A stretch of 64,000 nucleotides of DNA, from positions 805,071-869,070 of the forward strand of contig NZ_FLQT01000003.1 of NCBI RefSeq assembly GCF_900088125.1, given 5' to 3'. Shown here piece by piece: positions 49,951-58,760 of this stretch. Position numbers and translations under genes: made by a program. The notes under the pieces are model-generated. The model saw nothing but the letters and a program-made list of their open reading frames with translations. It had not been told where the DNA came from and did not search any database. Source of the DNA: Peptoniphilus pacaensis (lineage in GTDB: Bacteria > Bacillota > Clostridia > Tissierellales > Peptoniphilaceae). How positions within the stretch are numbered: position 1 is the first letter of the stretch; each line of letters begins with the position of its first letter.

Positions 49951-50786
49951 TGGAAAAGAAACGCGGTTTAGGTCGCGGGCTGGATAATTTTTTCGGCGCG
50001 CAACAGGAAGAAAATAAAGAAGCCGAGACCCTGGCTGTGGAAGCCATTGAAACCAATCCCCATCAGCCGCGGAAATATTTTTCCGAGGAAAGCATCGATG
50101 AGCTGGCGGAAAGCATTCAGGCCGTGGGCGTCCTGCAGCCTCTTCTGATAAAAAAAGAAGGCGACACGAATCTTTTAATCGCCGGTGAACGGCGCCTTCG
50201 GGCGGCGAAAAAGGCCGGCCTGAAAGAGGTACCGGTACGCTTTATCGACGTGGACGAGGAAGAAGGCGACAGGATCTCCCTTATCGAAAACGTGCAGCGG
50301 GAAGACTTAAATCCCATGGAAGAGGCCGAGGCTTACGAGACTTTGCGGAAGAAATATAAGTACACCCAGGAGAAGATCGCCGGCCTCGTGGGGAAATCCC
50401 GTCCCTATATTGCCAACAGCCTGCGTCTTTTAAAGCTGGAGCCCGTGGTCAAGGAAATGCTCCGCCGGGAAGAGTTGTCCATCAGTCAGGGCAAGCTCCT
50501 CCTTTCCGTGAAGGACGGCAACGAGCAGATCAAGCAGGCGAAGCGCATGGTGGAGGAAGGCCAAACCATCGCCGAAAGTACGCAAAATACGAAAAAGACC
50601 ACGAAGAAGCGCAAGGACCATCAAGGCTACTACTCCTATTTGGAAAACGCCTTAATGGACGTACTGGGCACGAAGACGGAAATCGTGGGCAATCACGAAA
50701 AGGGAAAAATCGTCATCGACTATTATTCCGAAGATGATTTAATGCGCCTTAGCGATTTGATTTTGGGGGAAGACATCGATGGTTAG
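49950..50786 (+). CDS. parB: Chromosome partitioning protein ParB/Spo0J
   Basis: 278 residues. N-terminal RGLGRGLDNFFG, the CTP-binding motifs and AGERRLRAAKKAGL (GERRxRA), ENVQREDLNPMEEAEAY, and a helix-turn-helix in TQEKIAGLVGKSRPYIANSLRL. Binds the parS sites at 49059 and 49127. Overlaps the PhzF-like gene by eight bases. Confidence 0.97.
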   Translation: MEKKRGLGRGLDNFFGAQQEENKEAETLAVEAIETNPHQPRKYFSEESIDELAESIQAVGVLQPLLIKKEGDTNLLIAGERRLRAAKKAGLKEVPVRFIDVDEEEGDRISLIENVQREDLNPMEEAEAYETLRKKYKYTQEKIAGLVGKSRPYIANSLRLLKLEPVVKEMLRREELSISQGKLLLSVKDGNEQIKQAKRMVEEGQTIAESTQNTKKTTKKRKDHQGYYSYLENALMDVLGTKTEIVGNHEKGKIVIDYYSEDDLMRLSDLILGEDIDG

Positions 50787-51657
50787 AGAATACAAATACT
50801 TCGTCGCCGACGCCTACACCGACCTTTCCTTTGTGGGAAATCCCTCCGGCATCGTCCTGACCGAGGGAAAAATGAGCGACGAGGAAATGCTAAAGGCGGC
50901 GCGGGAGCTGAAGCACTCGGAGACCACCTGTGTCCGCCGCCTGGACAAGGACATTTACCACGTGCGCTACTTTTCTCCCGTAAAGGAAGTATCCCTATCC
51001 GGCCACGCGGCCCTGGGAACCTTTTGGGCCTTGGCGGAGCGGGGATACATCGACGGTCGGGAAGAGACCCGTCGCATTCGCCAATACACCAAGGCCGGCG
51101 CCCTCTATGTGGACTTTCACTTTGCCGACGAGAAGATTCGCTTCGTGGACGTGGAACTGCCGAAAATGGAAACCGCCCTCGAAGTGGAGGACGTTGCCTC
51201 CGTCGCCGCAGCCTTTAAATTAAAGGAAGAGAGCATCGTCGGCGAACAAGGTCTGAAGCCAGCGGTCATCAATGCGGGGATCAAGACCATGGTCATCCCC
51301 CTTACGAACCGCGATGCCCTTAAGGCTATGGAACCCAAGCGCCGGCGCATGGGAGAGCTCACGGAGAAATACGGCGCCCAGTGTTTCCATCTCTTTTACT
51401 ACGACGGGGCCTCCGCCGTGCTTCAGCGCAACTTTTCCCCCGCCGTGGGTATTTGGGAAGAATCGGGTACCGGTACGGGCAGCGGCGCCATGTACTTCTA
51501 TTTAAAGGTGAAAGGCCTGCTCAGGGAAGAAAAAATTACCTGCCACCAAGGCGAGGAGATGGGACGCCCGTCGGAGATCGTCATTAAGGAGAAAGAGGGA
51601 TCGATATACGCCGGCGGCATAGCCTGCGTCGTTATGGAAGGGATTATGCGCCTATGA
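50779..51657 (+). CDS. PhzF-family isomerase-like protein
   Basis: 292 residues. FVADAYTDLSFVGNPSGIVL near the start, LSGHAALGTFWAL in the middle and WEESGTGTGSGAMYFYL toward the end are the PhzF signatures. The catalytic Glu of PhzF (in the GNPxxV/E segment) lies at about residue 42-47 (KHSETTCVRR). Relatives include phenazine isomerase and diaminopimelate epimerase-like folds; actual substrate unknown, and no phenazine genes are present. Confidence 0.88.
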   Translation: MVREYKYFVADAYTDLSFVGNPSGIVLTEGKMSDEEMLKAARELKHSETTCVRRLDKDIYHVRYFSPVKEVSLSGHAALGTFWALAERGYIDGREETRRIRQYTKAGALYVDFHFADEKIRFVDVELPKMETALEVEDVASVAAAFKLKEESIVGEQGLKPAVINAGIKTMVIPLTNRDALKAMEPKRRRMGELTEKYGAQCFHLFYYDGASAVLQRNFSPAVGIWEESGTGTGSGAMYFYLKVKGLLREEKITCHQGEEMGRPSEIVIKEKEGSIYAGGIACVVMEGIMRL

Positions 51658-52241
51658 AACTCGTGGACATGAGTCTAAACGACTACATTATAAAAGCACA
51701 GGACAAGAGCTCCGTTCCCGGCGGCGGTTCCGTGGCCGCCCTTTGCGGCGCCCTCGCCGCCTCTCTCGCCTCCATGGTCTTGAACCTTTCCGGCGCCGAG
51801 GAACAGGCGAAGGAATACGACATTTATTCCAAGCAGCTGAGGGCAAATATCGACGATGACAGCACCTCCTTCGACGGCGTGCTGAAAGCCTTTCGCATGC
51901 CGAAGACCACGGAAGAGGAGAAAAAAGCCCGCCGCCTCGCCATCGAAGAAGGCTATAAAGAGGCCATCGACGTGCCCATACTCACCATGCAGTGTTCCTA
52001 TTTAATTATCCATACGCTGATAAAGCACGAGGCCTATATGGGCGACGAGGCCCTGAGCGATCTGTATTTGGCGGCGGATTTGGCCCTCACGGCCTTTAAC
52101 GGCGCCAAGGACACGGCCGTGATCAATATTAAGGCATTAAAAGACGACGCTACTCGCGCCGTTTACGAGGATAAACTTGAAGATATAATAGAAAGAATGG
52201 CGGATGAATACGACCGCCTGCAGGCGACCTATCGGGCATGA
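51654..52241 (+). CDS. Cyclodeaminase/cyclohydrolase family protein (FTCD C-terminal-like)
   Basis: 195 residues, all helical. VPGGGSVAALCGALAASLASMVLNLS is the PGGGS motif of formiminotetrahydrofolate cyclodeaminase and the FchA group, which process one-carbon units on tetrahydrofolate. Overlaps the gene on each side by four bases. No other histidine-degradation gene is in the window, so a general folate role is an inference. Confidence 0.88.
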   Translation: MKLVDMSLNDYIIKAQDKSSVPGGGSVAALCGALAASLASMVLNLSGAEEQAKEYDIYSKQLRANIDDDSTSFDGVLKAFRMPKTTEEEKKARRLAIEEGYKEAIDVPILTMQCSYLIIHTLIKHEAYMGDEALSDLYLAADLALTAFNGAKDTAVINIKALKDDATRAVYEDKLEDIIERMADEYDRLQATYRA

Positions 52242-53092
52242 AGACGCTGTTTATCCTGAATCCCCGACTGAAAGAGGCGAAAAAGCGGGAAGTCGCCGAG
52301 GCCGCCGCTCGTTACTGGAAGGGCGACTACGACTTTGTCCGAGGCAATATTTGGGACTACGACGCCGATGCACTGGCCGACTACGATCACTTCGTCGCCG
52401 TGGGCGGTGACGGCACCATCTTCGCTGCAGTGAACACCATGATGAAGACTTCGGCGCGGAAGCTCACCATCGTCCCGGCGGGAAGCGGCAACGACTTTGC
52501 CCGCTGCCTTGGCCTTGGGAGGGATGTCATCAATATATTGAAAGAAGCTCAGTCCGCCGAGCCCCGCCCTATGGACCTGGGAAAGTGGAACGAGCACTAC
52601 TTTTTAAACATCGCCTCCGTGGGCTTCGATGCCGACGTGAACGCCAATAATAACGACGGGCTGAAGCGCTTCGGCCCTTTCAGTTATACCTTAAGCGTCA
52701 TTAAAACCCTCTTTACCTACAGGCCGAGGATCATAGAAAAAGAAGGCCTCGCCCTCCGGGAATGGACCCTCTTTACCATTGGAAACGGTGGCTATTACGG
52801 CGGGGGTTTTCCCATTTTTCCCAAGGCCAGCCCCTTTTCCGGGAAGCTCCTCTTTCTGGGAGCGGGAAAGAGCCGGCTGAAGCACATTGTGCCCTTTTTG
52901 ATCTGCCTCTTTATGGGAAAAGACCGGCTTTGGAAGAAAGATATGGTGCGGGCGTCCCTTTGCTCCATGGACTTTACCTTAATCGACGAGGCCAATGTGA
53001 ATCTGGACGGGGAAAATTTTCGGGAAAAAGGTCCCGTCCACGTGGAAATCCTACCGAAAGAAATCCTCTATGTAGGGCCGGTGAATAAGTAA
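52238..53092 (+). CDS. Diacylglycerol kinase family lipid kinase
   Basis: 284 residues. VAVGGDGTIFAAVNTMM is the GGDGT nucleotide motif, IVPAGSGNDFARCLGL the second; VGFDADV and the late EKGPVHVEIL follow the DgkB/YegS plan. It would phosphorylate diacylglycerol or a related lipid. Last gene of the run that begins at parA. Confidence 0.92.
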   Translation: MKTLFILNPRLKEAKKREVAEAAARYWKGDYDFVRGNIWDYDADALADYDHFVAVGGDGTIFAAVNTMMKTSARKLTIVPAGSGNDFARCLGLGRDVINILKEAQSAEPRPMDLGKWNEHYFLNIASVGFDADVNANNNDGLKRFGPFSYTLSVIKTLFTYRPRIIEKEGLALREWTLFTIGNGGYYGGGFPIFPKASPFSGKLLFLGAGKSRLKHIVPFLICLFMGKDRLWKKDMVRASLCSMDFTLIDEANVNLDGENFREKGPVHVEILPKEILYVGPVNK

Positions 53093-53124
53093 GGCCGTCT
53101 TCTGAAGGCGGACGGAGTTTTTTT
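53093..53124 (+). terminator. Intrinsic terminator after the lipid kinase gene
   Basis: CCGTC-TTCTGAAGGCG-GACGG followed by seven T residues. Confidence 0.68.
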
Positions 53125-53137
53125 AAAATCATCATAA

Positions 53138-53174
53138 AAAAACAGCCCTATTTCATCGAACAGGGCTGTTCTCT
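53138..53174 (-). terminator. Intrinsic terminator after the nuclease gene
   Basis: AACAGCCCT pairs with AGGGCTGTT, followed by T residues on the minus strand; may serve the plus strand too. Confidence 0.85.
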
Positions 53175-53852
53175 TTAGCGGCTGAAGCTGCGCTGATAGC
53201 CGGCGCACTCCGCCTCCATGGCGTTTTCAAAATACACGGCGTTTTGCGGTGACACTCTGTCATAGGACTTGTCCGTAGGCAAATGGTAGATCTTGCTCTT
53301 TTTGTTGCCCTTGGCCGGGCCTTCCTTTCCCTCCACGGCCCAAATGCCCCGCACGTGATCCATGGCGACGATCTCGCCCTCATGGAGCAGGGCCTGGTAC
53401 TTGGTATTGGGCTCGTAGGCTCGCTCCCGGGCATAGCCCGAGGCTACCAGCTGGTAGTTAAAGAGGATTTCCTCCTTGGGCTTGTCGCTGATACGGGGGT
53501 CTTCCGTCCAAATATAGGCCAGGGTGCGGCCGTAGCGGTCCTCCTTTTCCTCGTCGAATTCCAAAAAGACGGCCTTTCCCGTCAAGGCCTTTTTCGAAAA
53601 ATCCGAGGCTTCCTTGCCCCAAGGCTCCACCCGGCCCCGAGGCTTTACGGTCTCCGGCGTGTCCACGCCGATGAGGCGCACCCGGGTGTCGGCGCCGTCG
53701 TCGATGATTAAAGTGTCGCCGTCTACCACCCGCTTCACCTTGACGCCGGCGGTGTCTTTCGGCGAATCCAGGCCCTCTTTGGCGGTAAAGGTCGCCGCCA
53801 GGGCCAGCACGATCAGTAAAAATGTTCGCAAATGTTTGTTTAAATGTTTCAT
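53175..53852 (-). CDS. Secreted or membrane-anchored thermonuclease (SNase-like)
   Basis: 225 residues. A hydrophobic helix (TFLLIVLALAATFTA) near the N-terminus is a signal or anchor. VKRVVDGDTLII, RVRLIGVDTPET and DRYGRTLAYIW are the staphylococcal-nuclease core, including the calcium-binding Asp and catalytic Arg/Glu residues. Likely degrades DNA or RNA outside the cell. I take the ATG at 53852; a longer frame runs into the divergent gene. No ribosome site is present, and an extended -10 sits six bases upstream, so the mRNA may be leaderless. Confidence 0.9.
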   Translation of the reverse strand: MKHLNKHLRTFLLIVLALAATFTAKEGLDSPKDTAGVKVKRVVDGDTLIIDDGADTRVRLIGVDTPETVKPRGRVEPWGKEASDFSKKALTGKAVFLEFDEEKEDRYGRTLAYIWTEDPRISDKPKEEILFNYQLVASGYARERAYEPNTKYQALLHEGEIVAMDHVRGIWAVEGKEGPAKGNKKSKIYHLPTDKSYDRVSPQNAVYFENAMEAECAGYQRSFSR

Positions 53853-53858
53853 ACCATC

Positions 53859-53867
53859 AGTATAACA
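53859..53867 (-). promoter_or_regulatory. Extended -10 for a leaderless nuclease mRNA
   Basis: TGTTATACT with only six bases (GATGGT) between it and the ATG, so the expected start site falls on the start codon. -35 weak. Confidence 0.4.
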
Positions 53868-53882
53868 GAAAGAAGGAGAGCC

Positions 53883-54236
53883 ATGGCCATTCAAATTTTC
53901 GGCACGAAAAAATCCAACGACACGAAAAAAGCCCAGCGCTTTTTTAAAGAGCGGGGCATTAAATTTCAATTTATTGATTTAAATGAAGTGGAAATGTCGT
54001 GGGGCGAATTCGATTCCATTACCGCCTCTATCGGCGGGCTGGACGCCTGGATCGACGAAAATTCCAAAGATGCCGACGGCCTCGCCTATGTGAAATACGC
54101 CACGGAGGAAAGCAAGGAGGCCTATATTATCGACCATCCGAGTATTATGAAGCTTCCCATCGTCAGGAGCAAGAAGCGGGCGGTGTTGGGCCATGCGCCG
54201 GAAGTATGGAAGAAATGGGCCGATGAAGAAAAGTAA
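53883..54236 (+). CDS. ArsC/Spx-family protein lacking the N-terminal cysteine
   Basis: 117 residues from the ATG at 53883 behind AAGGAGAG. IFGTKKSNDTKKAQRFFKERGIKFQFIDL is the thioredoxin-like start of ArsC/Spx proteins, but the position normally held by the active cysteine (KKCxDTxKA) is serine. IMKLPIVRSKKRAVLG is the conserved LxRPIV-like segment. It has no cysteine at all, so arsenate reductase chemistry is unlikely; an Spx-like regulatory or binding role is possible. Its start is 30 bp from that of the divergent nuclease gene. Confidence 0.85.
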   Translation: MAIQIFGTKKSNDTKKAQRFFKERGIKFQFIDLNEVEMSWGEFDSITASIGGLDAWIDENSKDADGLAYVKYATEESKEAYIIDHPSIMKLPIVRSKKRAVLGHAPEVWKKWADEEK

Positions 54237-54237
54237 T

Positions 54238-54263
54238 TGAGGTGCCGTGGCGCCTCTTTTTTT
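54238..54263 (+). terminator. Intrinsic terminator after the ArsC-like gene
   Basis: GAGGTGCC-GT-GGCGCCTC followed by seven T residues. Confidence 0.85.
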
Positions 54264-54277
54264 ATCGGGAAAATTCA

Positions 54278-54943
54278 TCAGGTGCGAATGGCGGGATCCA
54301 TGTGGAGGATAAGAAATGACACGGCGAGAAATGCCGCCGAAAGCCAAATGGTCTTCAGCTCCAACAGAGGGAAGAACAGCCCGCCGATAAAGGCGCCGAG
54401 AAAAAAGATACATACGATAAATAAGACGGTGCGGCTCGCCTCTCTGTGGGCGGCGCCCTTCGTGTGGTGGTAGCCCGCCAGATTGTGCATGATCGTGCGC
54501 ACATTGCCCACGCACATGGTGGTGGCGGCGTTGATGTCCGCGAATTTTCTGAAGGTGTTTACCTGCATGCCGCAGGAGAAGGCCATCATACTGTTGGCGA
54601 TGCTGTCCAGCTCTTTCGAAAGAAAGCCCACGATGACGAGAATCAGAATTTCCACGGCCAGGATGCGCTGCTTAAAGTGCAGGCCCATGTGCCGTTTTTC
54701 GGCAAAGGCCACCCGGCCCGAGACATAGACACCCAGCGCAAAGGATGCGATTTGAATAAAGTAGCGGAGCATGGCGGGGAAATTTCCCTCGGCCAAGTTA
54801 AAGGCCATGAGCACTACATTTCCCGTCAGGGCGTTGACGAAGACCTTGCCGCGGAGGGCGTAGGAGTAGCCGTCCTGCAGGCCCCCTGCCAAAGTGAGAA
54901 AGGTGGCGAAGAGCAGAGATTCGGACCAAGTTTTATTTTTCAT
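54278..54943 (-). CDS. YoaK family (DUF1275) membrane protein
   Basis: 221 residues with six hydrophobic helices. LTLAGGLQDGYSYALRGKVFVNALTGNVV and the FSCGMQVNTFRK / TTMCVGNVRT segments are typical of DUF1275. Function unknown; transport is suspected in the family. Overlaps the NUDIX gene by 11 bases, last of the mutY-NUDIX-yoaK run. Confidence 0.88.
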   Translation of the reverse strand: MKNKTWSESLLFATFLTLAGGLQDGYSYALRGKVFVNALTGNVVLMAFNLAEGNFPAMLRYFIQIASFALGVYVSGRVAFAEKRHMGLHFKQRILAVEILILVIVGFLSKELDSIANSMMAFSCGMQVNTFRKFADINAATTMCVGNVRTIMHNLAGYHHTKGAAHREASRTVLFIVCIFFLGAFIGGLFFPLLELKTIWLSAAFLAVSFLILHMDPAIRT

Positions 54944-55475
54944 AGAGCGCCCTCATTCGTTCGATCAAATCCTTGTAAATAGGAAGCATATGGGCCTCGG
55001 AGACGAAGGTGTCCAGCGCATTAACCGGAACCCACTTGCGATTTTCATTGGCCTCAAACAAGGTGTCGTCCTCGTGGCCTAAAAAGCCGTAGCAGAAATT
55101 AATGTGGAAGTGGCTGTCCACGGCCTCACCCTTGCGCTGGTGGGCCTTTACGGGCATTAGCTCCATAGCCAGGGGCTCTTCGCTCAGCGGCTTGACATAG
55201 CGTATGCTCGTCTCCTCGTAAAGCTCCCGCAGGGCGGAATAAAAGAGCGCTTCTCCTTCCTCAACATGCCCCCCGGGCCAGGAGAAGGACTTGTAAATGG
55301 GGTGGTAGATCATTAAAAGCTTATCCGTCTCAAAATCCATGACCATAGAGGATGTGGTGTAGTGATAAGGCGCGCTTCGGTCCGCGGCGATAAGGGTGGG
55401 GTTCAGCTGCAACAAATGCTCCCTGTCCTCCGCCTCTTCTTTATTTTTCGGTTCGTAGGATTCAATCCATTCCAT
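54933..55475 (-). CDS. NUDIX hydrolase
   Basis: 180 residues. The NUDIX box is GGHVEEGEALFYSALRELYEETS, preceded by FSWPGGH. It hydrolyses a nucleoside diphosphate derivative; substrate unknown. Overlaps the mutY stop by 14 bases, and such a pairing suggests nucleotide-pool cleaning (MutT-like), though the N-terminal extension (EWIESYEPKNKEEAEDREHLL) is unlike MutT. Confidence 0.9.
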   Translation of the reverse strand: MEWIESYEPKNKEEAEDREHLLQLNPTLIAADRSAPYHYTTSSMVMDFETDKLLMIYHPIYKSFSWPGGHVEEGEALFYSALRELYEETSIRYVKPLSEEPLAMELMPVKAHQRKGEAVDSHFHINFCYGFLGHEDDTLFEANENRKWVPVNALDTFVSEAHMLPIYKDLIERMRALYEK

Positions 55476-56490
55476 AAATTACCTCCAGTGCCGGCGAAAA
55501 AGCCGACGGTACGGCGTAAAGGCTCTTCAGCTCCTCTGCCGTGGCCCAGGTGCGCCCGTCTTCTGCGGCAAATAGGGCGTCGACCTTTGCGTAATAGACC
55601 CACACATTCCAAATCCTGTGGCTGAAGACGTGGCGATAGGCGGCCACCTTCTCGGCGGAGGGGGCGGCGAAATTTTCCTCTGCCAAAATCTTCAGCACGT
55701 CTTCCTCTTTAATATGGCCCGTCACCATGGGAAAGCCCCACATAGAAGCCAAGAGCCCGCTCGACCGCTTCTCGATTAAATAGCGGCCGCCGAGATCCAA
55801 AAGAAGCAGAGTCAGATCCTCTTCCCTCTGCTTTTTCTTTGGCGTGCGCTTCGGATAGTCTTCGGCGCAATTTGCCTCAAAGGCCGCGCAATGGCCCCGA
55901 AGAGGGCAGTCGCCGCAGGCGGGAGCTGTGGGCGTGCAGATCTTATTGCCCAGATCCATCATGGCCTGATTGAAATCCCCGGGCCGCTCGGCGGAGATAT
56001 CCTTATTGGCCAGCTCGAAAATCCGCCGCTTCCCCGCCGCCGTCTCGATCTTCTCCTCAATCTTATAGAGGCGGCTGTAAATGCGCAGGAGATTGCCGTC
56101 CACCGCCGCCACCGGTTCCTTATAGGCGATGGATGCAATGGCCGCCGCCGTGTAATCCCCGATGCCGGGAAGAGCCTTTAAGCCCTCGAAATCCACGGGC
56201 ATGCCCTCACGTGCCACGATTTCCGCCGCCTGTTTTAAATGCTTCGCCCGGCGATAATAGCCCAGGCCCTGCCAATGCTTTAAAAGGGCCTCCTCCGATG
56301 CCCGTGCCAGGGCCTCCGCCGTGGGAAAGCTCGCCATAAAGCGCTCGTAATAGGGAATCACCGTGGCCGCCTGAGTTTGCTGAAGCATAATTTCAGACAC
56401 CCAAATGGCATAAGGGCCCCTTGTCTTTCGCCAAGGCAGTCCCCGATCCTCGGGGGCGTACCAATTTAAAATTTTCTTCGAAATACACAT
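55462..56490 (-). CDS. mutY: A/G-specific adenine DNA glycosylase MutY
   Basis: 342 residues. LPWRKTRGPYAIWVSEIMLQQTQ at the start, catalytic helix-hairpin-helix LKALPGIGDYTAAAIAS with the following Asp (AVDGNLLRI), a 4Fe-4S loop C-x6-C-x2-C-x5-C (CTPTAPACGDCPLRGHC), and a C-terminal NUDIX-like domain for 8-oxoG recognition. Removes adenine opposite 8-oxoguanine. No ribosome site; an extended -10 is six bases before the ATG. Confidence 0.96.
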   Translation of the reverse strand: MCISKKILNWYAPEDRGLPWRKTRGPYAIWVSEIMLQQTQAATVIPYYERFMASFPTAEALARASEEALLKHWQGLGYYRRAKHLKQAAEIVAREGMPVDFEGLKALPGIGDYTAAAIASIAYKEPVAAVDGNLLRIYSRLYKIEEKIETAAGKRRIFELANKDISAERPGDFNQAMMDLGNKICTPTAPACGDCPLRGHCAAFEANCAEDYPKRTPKKKQREEDLTLLLLDLGGRYLIEKRSSGLLASMWGFPMVTGHIKEEDVLKILAEENFAAPSAEKVAAYRHVFSHRIWNVWVYYAKVDALFAAEDGRTWATAEELKSLYAVPSAFSPALEVIYGMD

Positions 56491-56496
56491 GAACCC

Positions 56497-56505
56497 ATTA
56501 TAACA
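56497..56505 (-). promoter_or_regulatory. Extended -10 for a leaderless mutY mRNA
   Basis: TGTTATAAT, then GGGTTC, then the ATG at 56490. Same spacing as at the nuclease gene. -35 weak. Confidence 0.5.
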
Positions 56506-56525
56506 AAAAGGGAAAAAGGTGTATA

Positions 56526-56554
56526 TTGACGGGCTTTTGGAACCGTGTTATAGT
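56526..56554 (+). promoter_or_regulatory. Promoter of the suf operon
   Basis: TTGACG, 17-nt spacer, TATAGT; start near 56561, leader about 45 nt. No IscR- or SufR-type operator recognised. Confidence 0.82.
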
Positions 56555-56605
56555 GAGGAGAGATATCATACGGAATCAATAGGATATAGGAGGAAGTTGT
56601 AACCG

Positions 56606-57352
56606 ATGAATGAATTATTGAGAGTGGAAGGCGTGCGCGCCTCCGCAGGCGAAAAAGAAATTTTAAAAGGCATGAACCTGAAGGTCAACAAGGGCGAAGT
56701 CCACGTCATCATGGGCCCCAACGGCAGCGGGAAGTCCACCTTGGCCAATGTGATTATGGCGAATCCCGCCTACACCATGACCGAAGGCAAGATCTTCTTC
56801 GAAGGAGAAGACGTCACCGAGGAATCCACGGACAAGCGTGCCCGTCGCGGATTGTATTTAAGTTTCCAAACCCCCTACGAAATTCCGGGGATCAGCGTGG
56901 AAAACTTCATTCGCCAATCCCTTTTGGCTCGCGGCGAAAAGACCTCCATCGTGAAATTTAAAAAGGCTCTGGCAAAGGAAATGGAACTTCTGGACATGAA
57001 GTCGGAATACGCCGGCCGTTATTTAAACGTGGGCTTTTCCGGCGGGGAACGCAAAAAGACGGAAATCCTTCAACTCTTAATGCTGAATCCCAAGCTCGCC
57101 ATTTTAGACGAAACGGACTCCGGTCTCGACGTGGATGCCGTCGCCACCGTAAGCCGCGGCTTAAAGGAATATCTGGACGGCGAAAAATCCGCCATTATTA
57201 TTACGCACCACCGGGAAATTTTGAAAGAAATTCAACCGGATTTCGTACACGTCATTAACGACGGCCGCATCGTCACCGAAGGCGGAGACGAAATCATCGA
57301 TCGCATCGAAGAAGAAGGCTTCGGCTGGATTAAGGATGAGAAAAATGCGTAA
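56606..57352 (+). CDS. sufC: Fe-S assembly ATPase SufC
   Basis: 248 residues. Walker A MGPNGSGKSTLANVIM, signature FSGGERKKTEILQ, Walker B LAILDETDSGLD, and the switch His in IITHHREIL. ABC-type ATPase of the SufBC2D scaffold. AGGAGGAAG site; overlaps sufB by 17 bases. Confidence 0.97.
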   Translation: MNELLRVEGVRASAGEKEILKGMNLKVNKGEVHVIMGPNGSGKSTLANVIMANPAYTMTEGKIFFEGEDVTEESTDKRARRGLYLSFQTPYEIPGISVENFIRQSLLARGEKTSIVKFKKALAKEMELLDMKSEYAGRYLNVGFSGGERKKTEILQLLMLNPKLAILDETDSGLDVDAVATVSRGLKEYLDGEKSAIIITHHREILKEIQPDFVHVINDGRIVTEGGDEIIDRIEEEGFGWIKDEKNA

Positions 57353-58760
57353 GACGAGAAAAAAGACTCAAATTCAAGACATGGACCGGGGGATTTACGA
57401 CGAAAAAAATCCCTTCACCTATCGAAAAAAGACGGAGCAAGGCTTAAACGAATCCATCGTGCGTCAAATTTCTGCGGAAAAAAACGAACCGGAATGGATG
57501 CTGGAAAAACGTCTGGAAGCTTTAAAGATTTTTAACGAAAAAGAAAACCCCTCCTGGGGACCGGATCTGTCGGAAGTGGACATGGACAAGCTCATCACCT
57601 ATATTCGCCCCGACGCGGATTTGGCCGCCGACTGGGACGACGTTCCCGAAGAAATCAGAAGCACCTTCGACAAGCTGGGCATTCCCGAGGCGGAAAAAGA
57701 AGCCATGCTCTCCGGCGTCGGCGCTCAATACGACTCGGAAGTGGTCTACCACAGTATTCAACAACACCTCTTGGATCAAGGGGTTATCTATACCGACTTT
57801 GAAACGGGTCTTCACGAATACGAAGACATCGTGAAGGAATACTTCGGCAAGTGCATCAATCCCAATCTGCACAAATACGCCGCCCTGCACTACGCCGTAT
57901 GGAGCGGCGGCAGCTTCGTTTACGTGCCCGAAGGCGTGGACGTGGACGTGCCCCTGCAGTCCTACTTCCGCCTAAACGCGCCGGGAGCCGGACAATTCGA
58001 GCACACCCTGATCATTATCGAAAAAGGCGCCAAGTGCCACTTTATCGAAGGCTGCTCCGCGCCGAAATACAACGCACTGAACCTGCACGCCGGGGCCGTG
58101 GAACTTTTCGTCAAAGACGACGCCACCCTGCGTTACTCCACCATCGAAAACTGGTCGAGAAATATGTATAACTTAAACACCAAGCGGGCCATCGTAGGCA
58201 AAAACGGCAAGATCCAATGGGTCTCCGGCTCCTTCGGCTCCAAGGTGAGCATGCTCTATCCCATGAGCGTCCTGGCAGGCGACGGCGCCCAAAACGAATA
58301 CACCGGCATCAGCTTTGCCGGGGCCGGTCAAAACATCGACACCGGCGCACAGGTCATTCACGCGGCTAACGACACCAAGAGCTCCATTCAATCGAAATCC
58401 ATTTCAAAAGGCGGCGGCATCGGCGTCTATCGCGGACTGGTGAAAGTTACGGACGACGCCAAGCACACGAAATCCACCGTCTCCTGTGAATCCCTTATGC
58501 TCGATGACTTGAGTCGTCAAGACACGATTCCCGCCATCGACATTCACAACCGCGACGTGGACTTCGGTCACGAGGCAAAAATCGGCCGCATTTCCGACGA
58601 GGTCATCTTCTATCTCATGACCCGAGGCATTCCCGAGGAAGAGGCGCGGGCCACGGTGGTCCGGGGCTTTGCCGATCCCATTGCCAAGGAACTGCCCCTG
58701 GAATACGCCGTCGAGATGAACAATCTCATCTCCTTGGAATTAGAAGGGAGCATTGGCTAA
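57336..58760 (+). CDS. sufB: Fe-S scaffold protein SufB
   Basis: 474 residues. Beta-helix core with EGCSAPKYNALNLHAGAVE, the acceptor Cys segment of SufB, and the C-terminal VSCESLMLDDLSRQDTIPAIDIHN...LMTRGIPEEEARATVVRGF. Assembles Fe-S clusters with SufC and SufD. ATG codons 1 and 4 are both possible starts. Confidence 0.97.
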   Translation: MRKMRKTRKKTQIQDMDRGIYDEKNPFTYRKKTEQGLNESIVRQISAEKNEPEWMLEKRLEALKIFNEKENPSWGPDLSEVDMDKLITYIRPDADLAADWDDVPEEIRSTFDKLGIPEAEKEAMLSGVGAQYDSEVVYHSIQQHLLDQGVIYTDFETGLHEYEDIVKEYFGKCINPNLHKYAALHYAVWSGGSFVYVPEGVDVDVPLQSYFRLNAPGAGQFEHTLIIIEKGAKCHFIEGCSAPKYNALNLHAGAVELFVKDDATLRYSTIENWSRNMYNLNTKRAIVGKNGKIQWVSGSFGSKVSMLYPMSVLAGDGAQNEYTGISFAGAGQNIDTGAQVIHAANDTKSSIQSKSISKGGGIGVYRGLVKVTDDAKHTKSTVSCESLMLDDLSRQDTIPAIDIHNRDVDFGHEAKIGRISDEVIFYLMTRGIPEEEARATVVRGFADPIAKELPLEYAVEMNNLISLELEGSIG

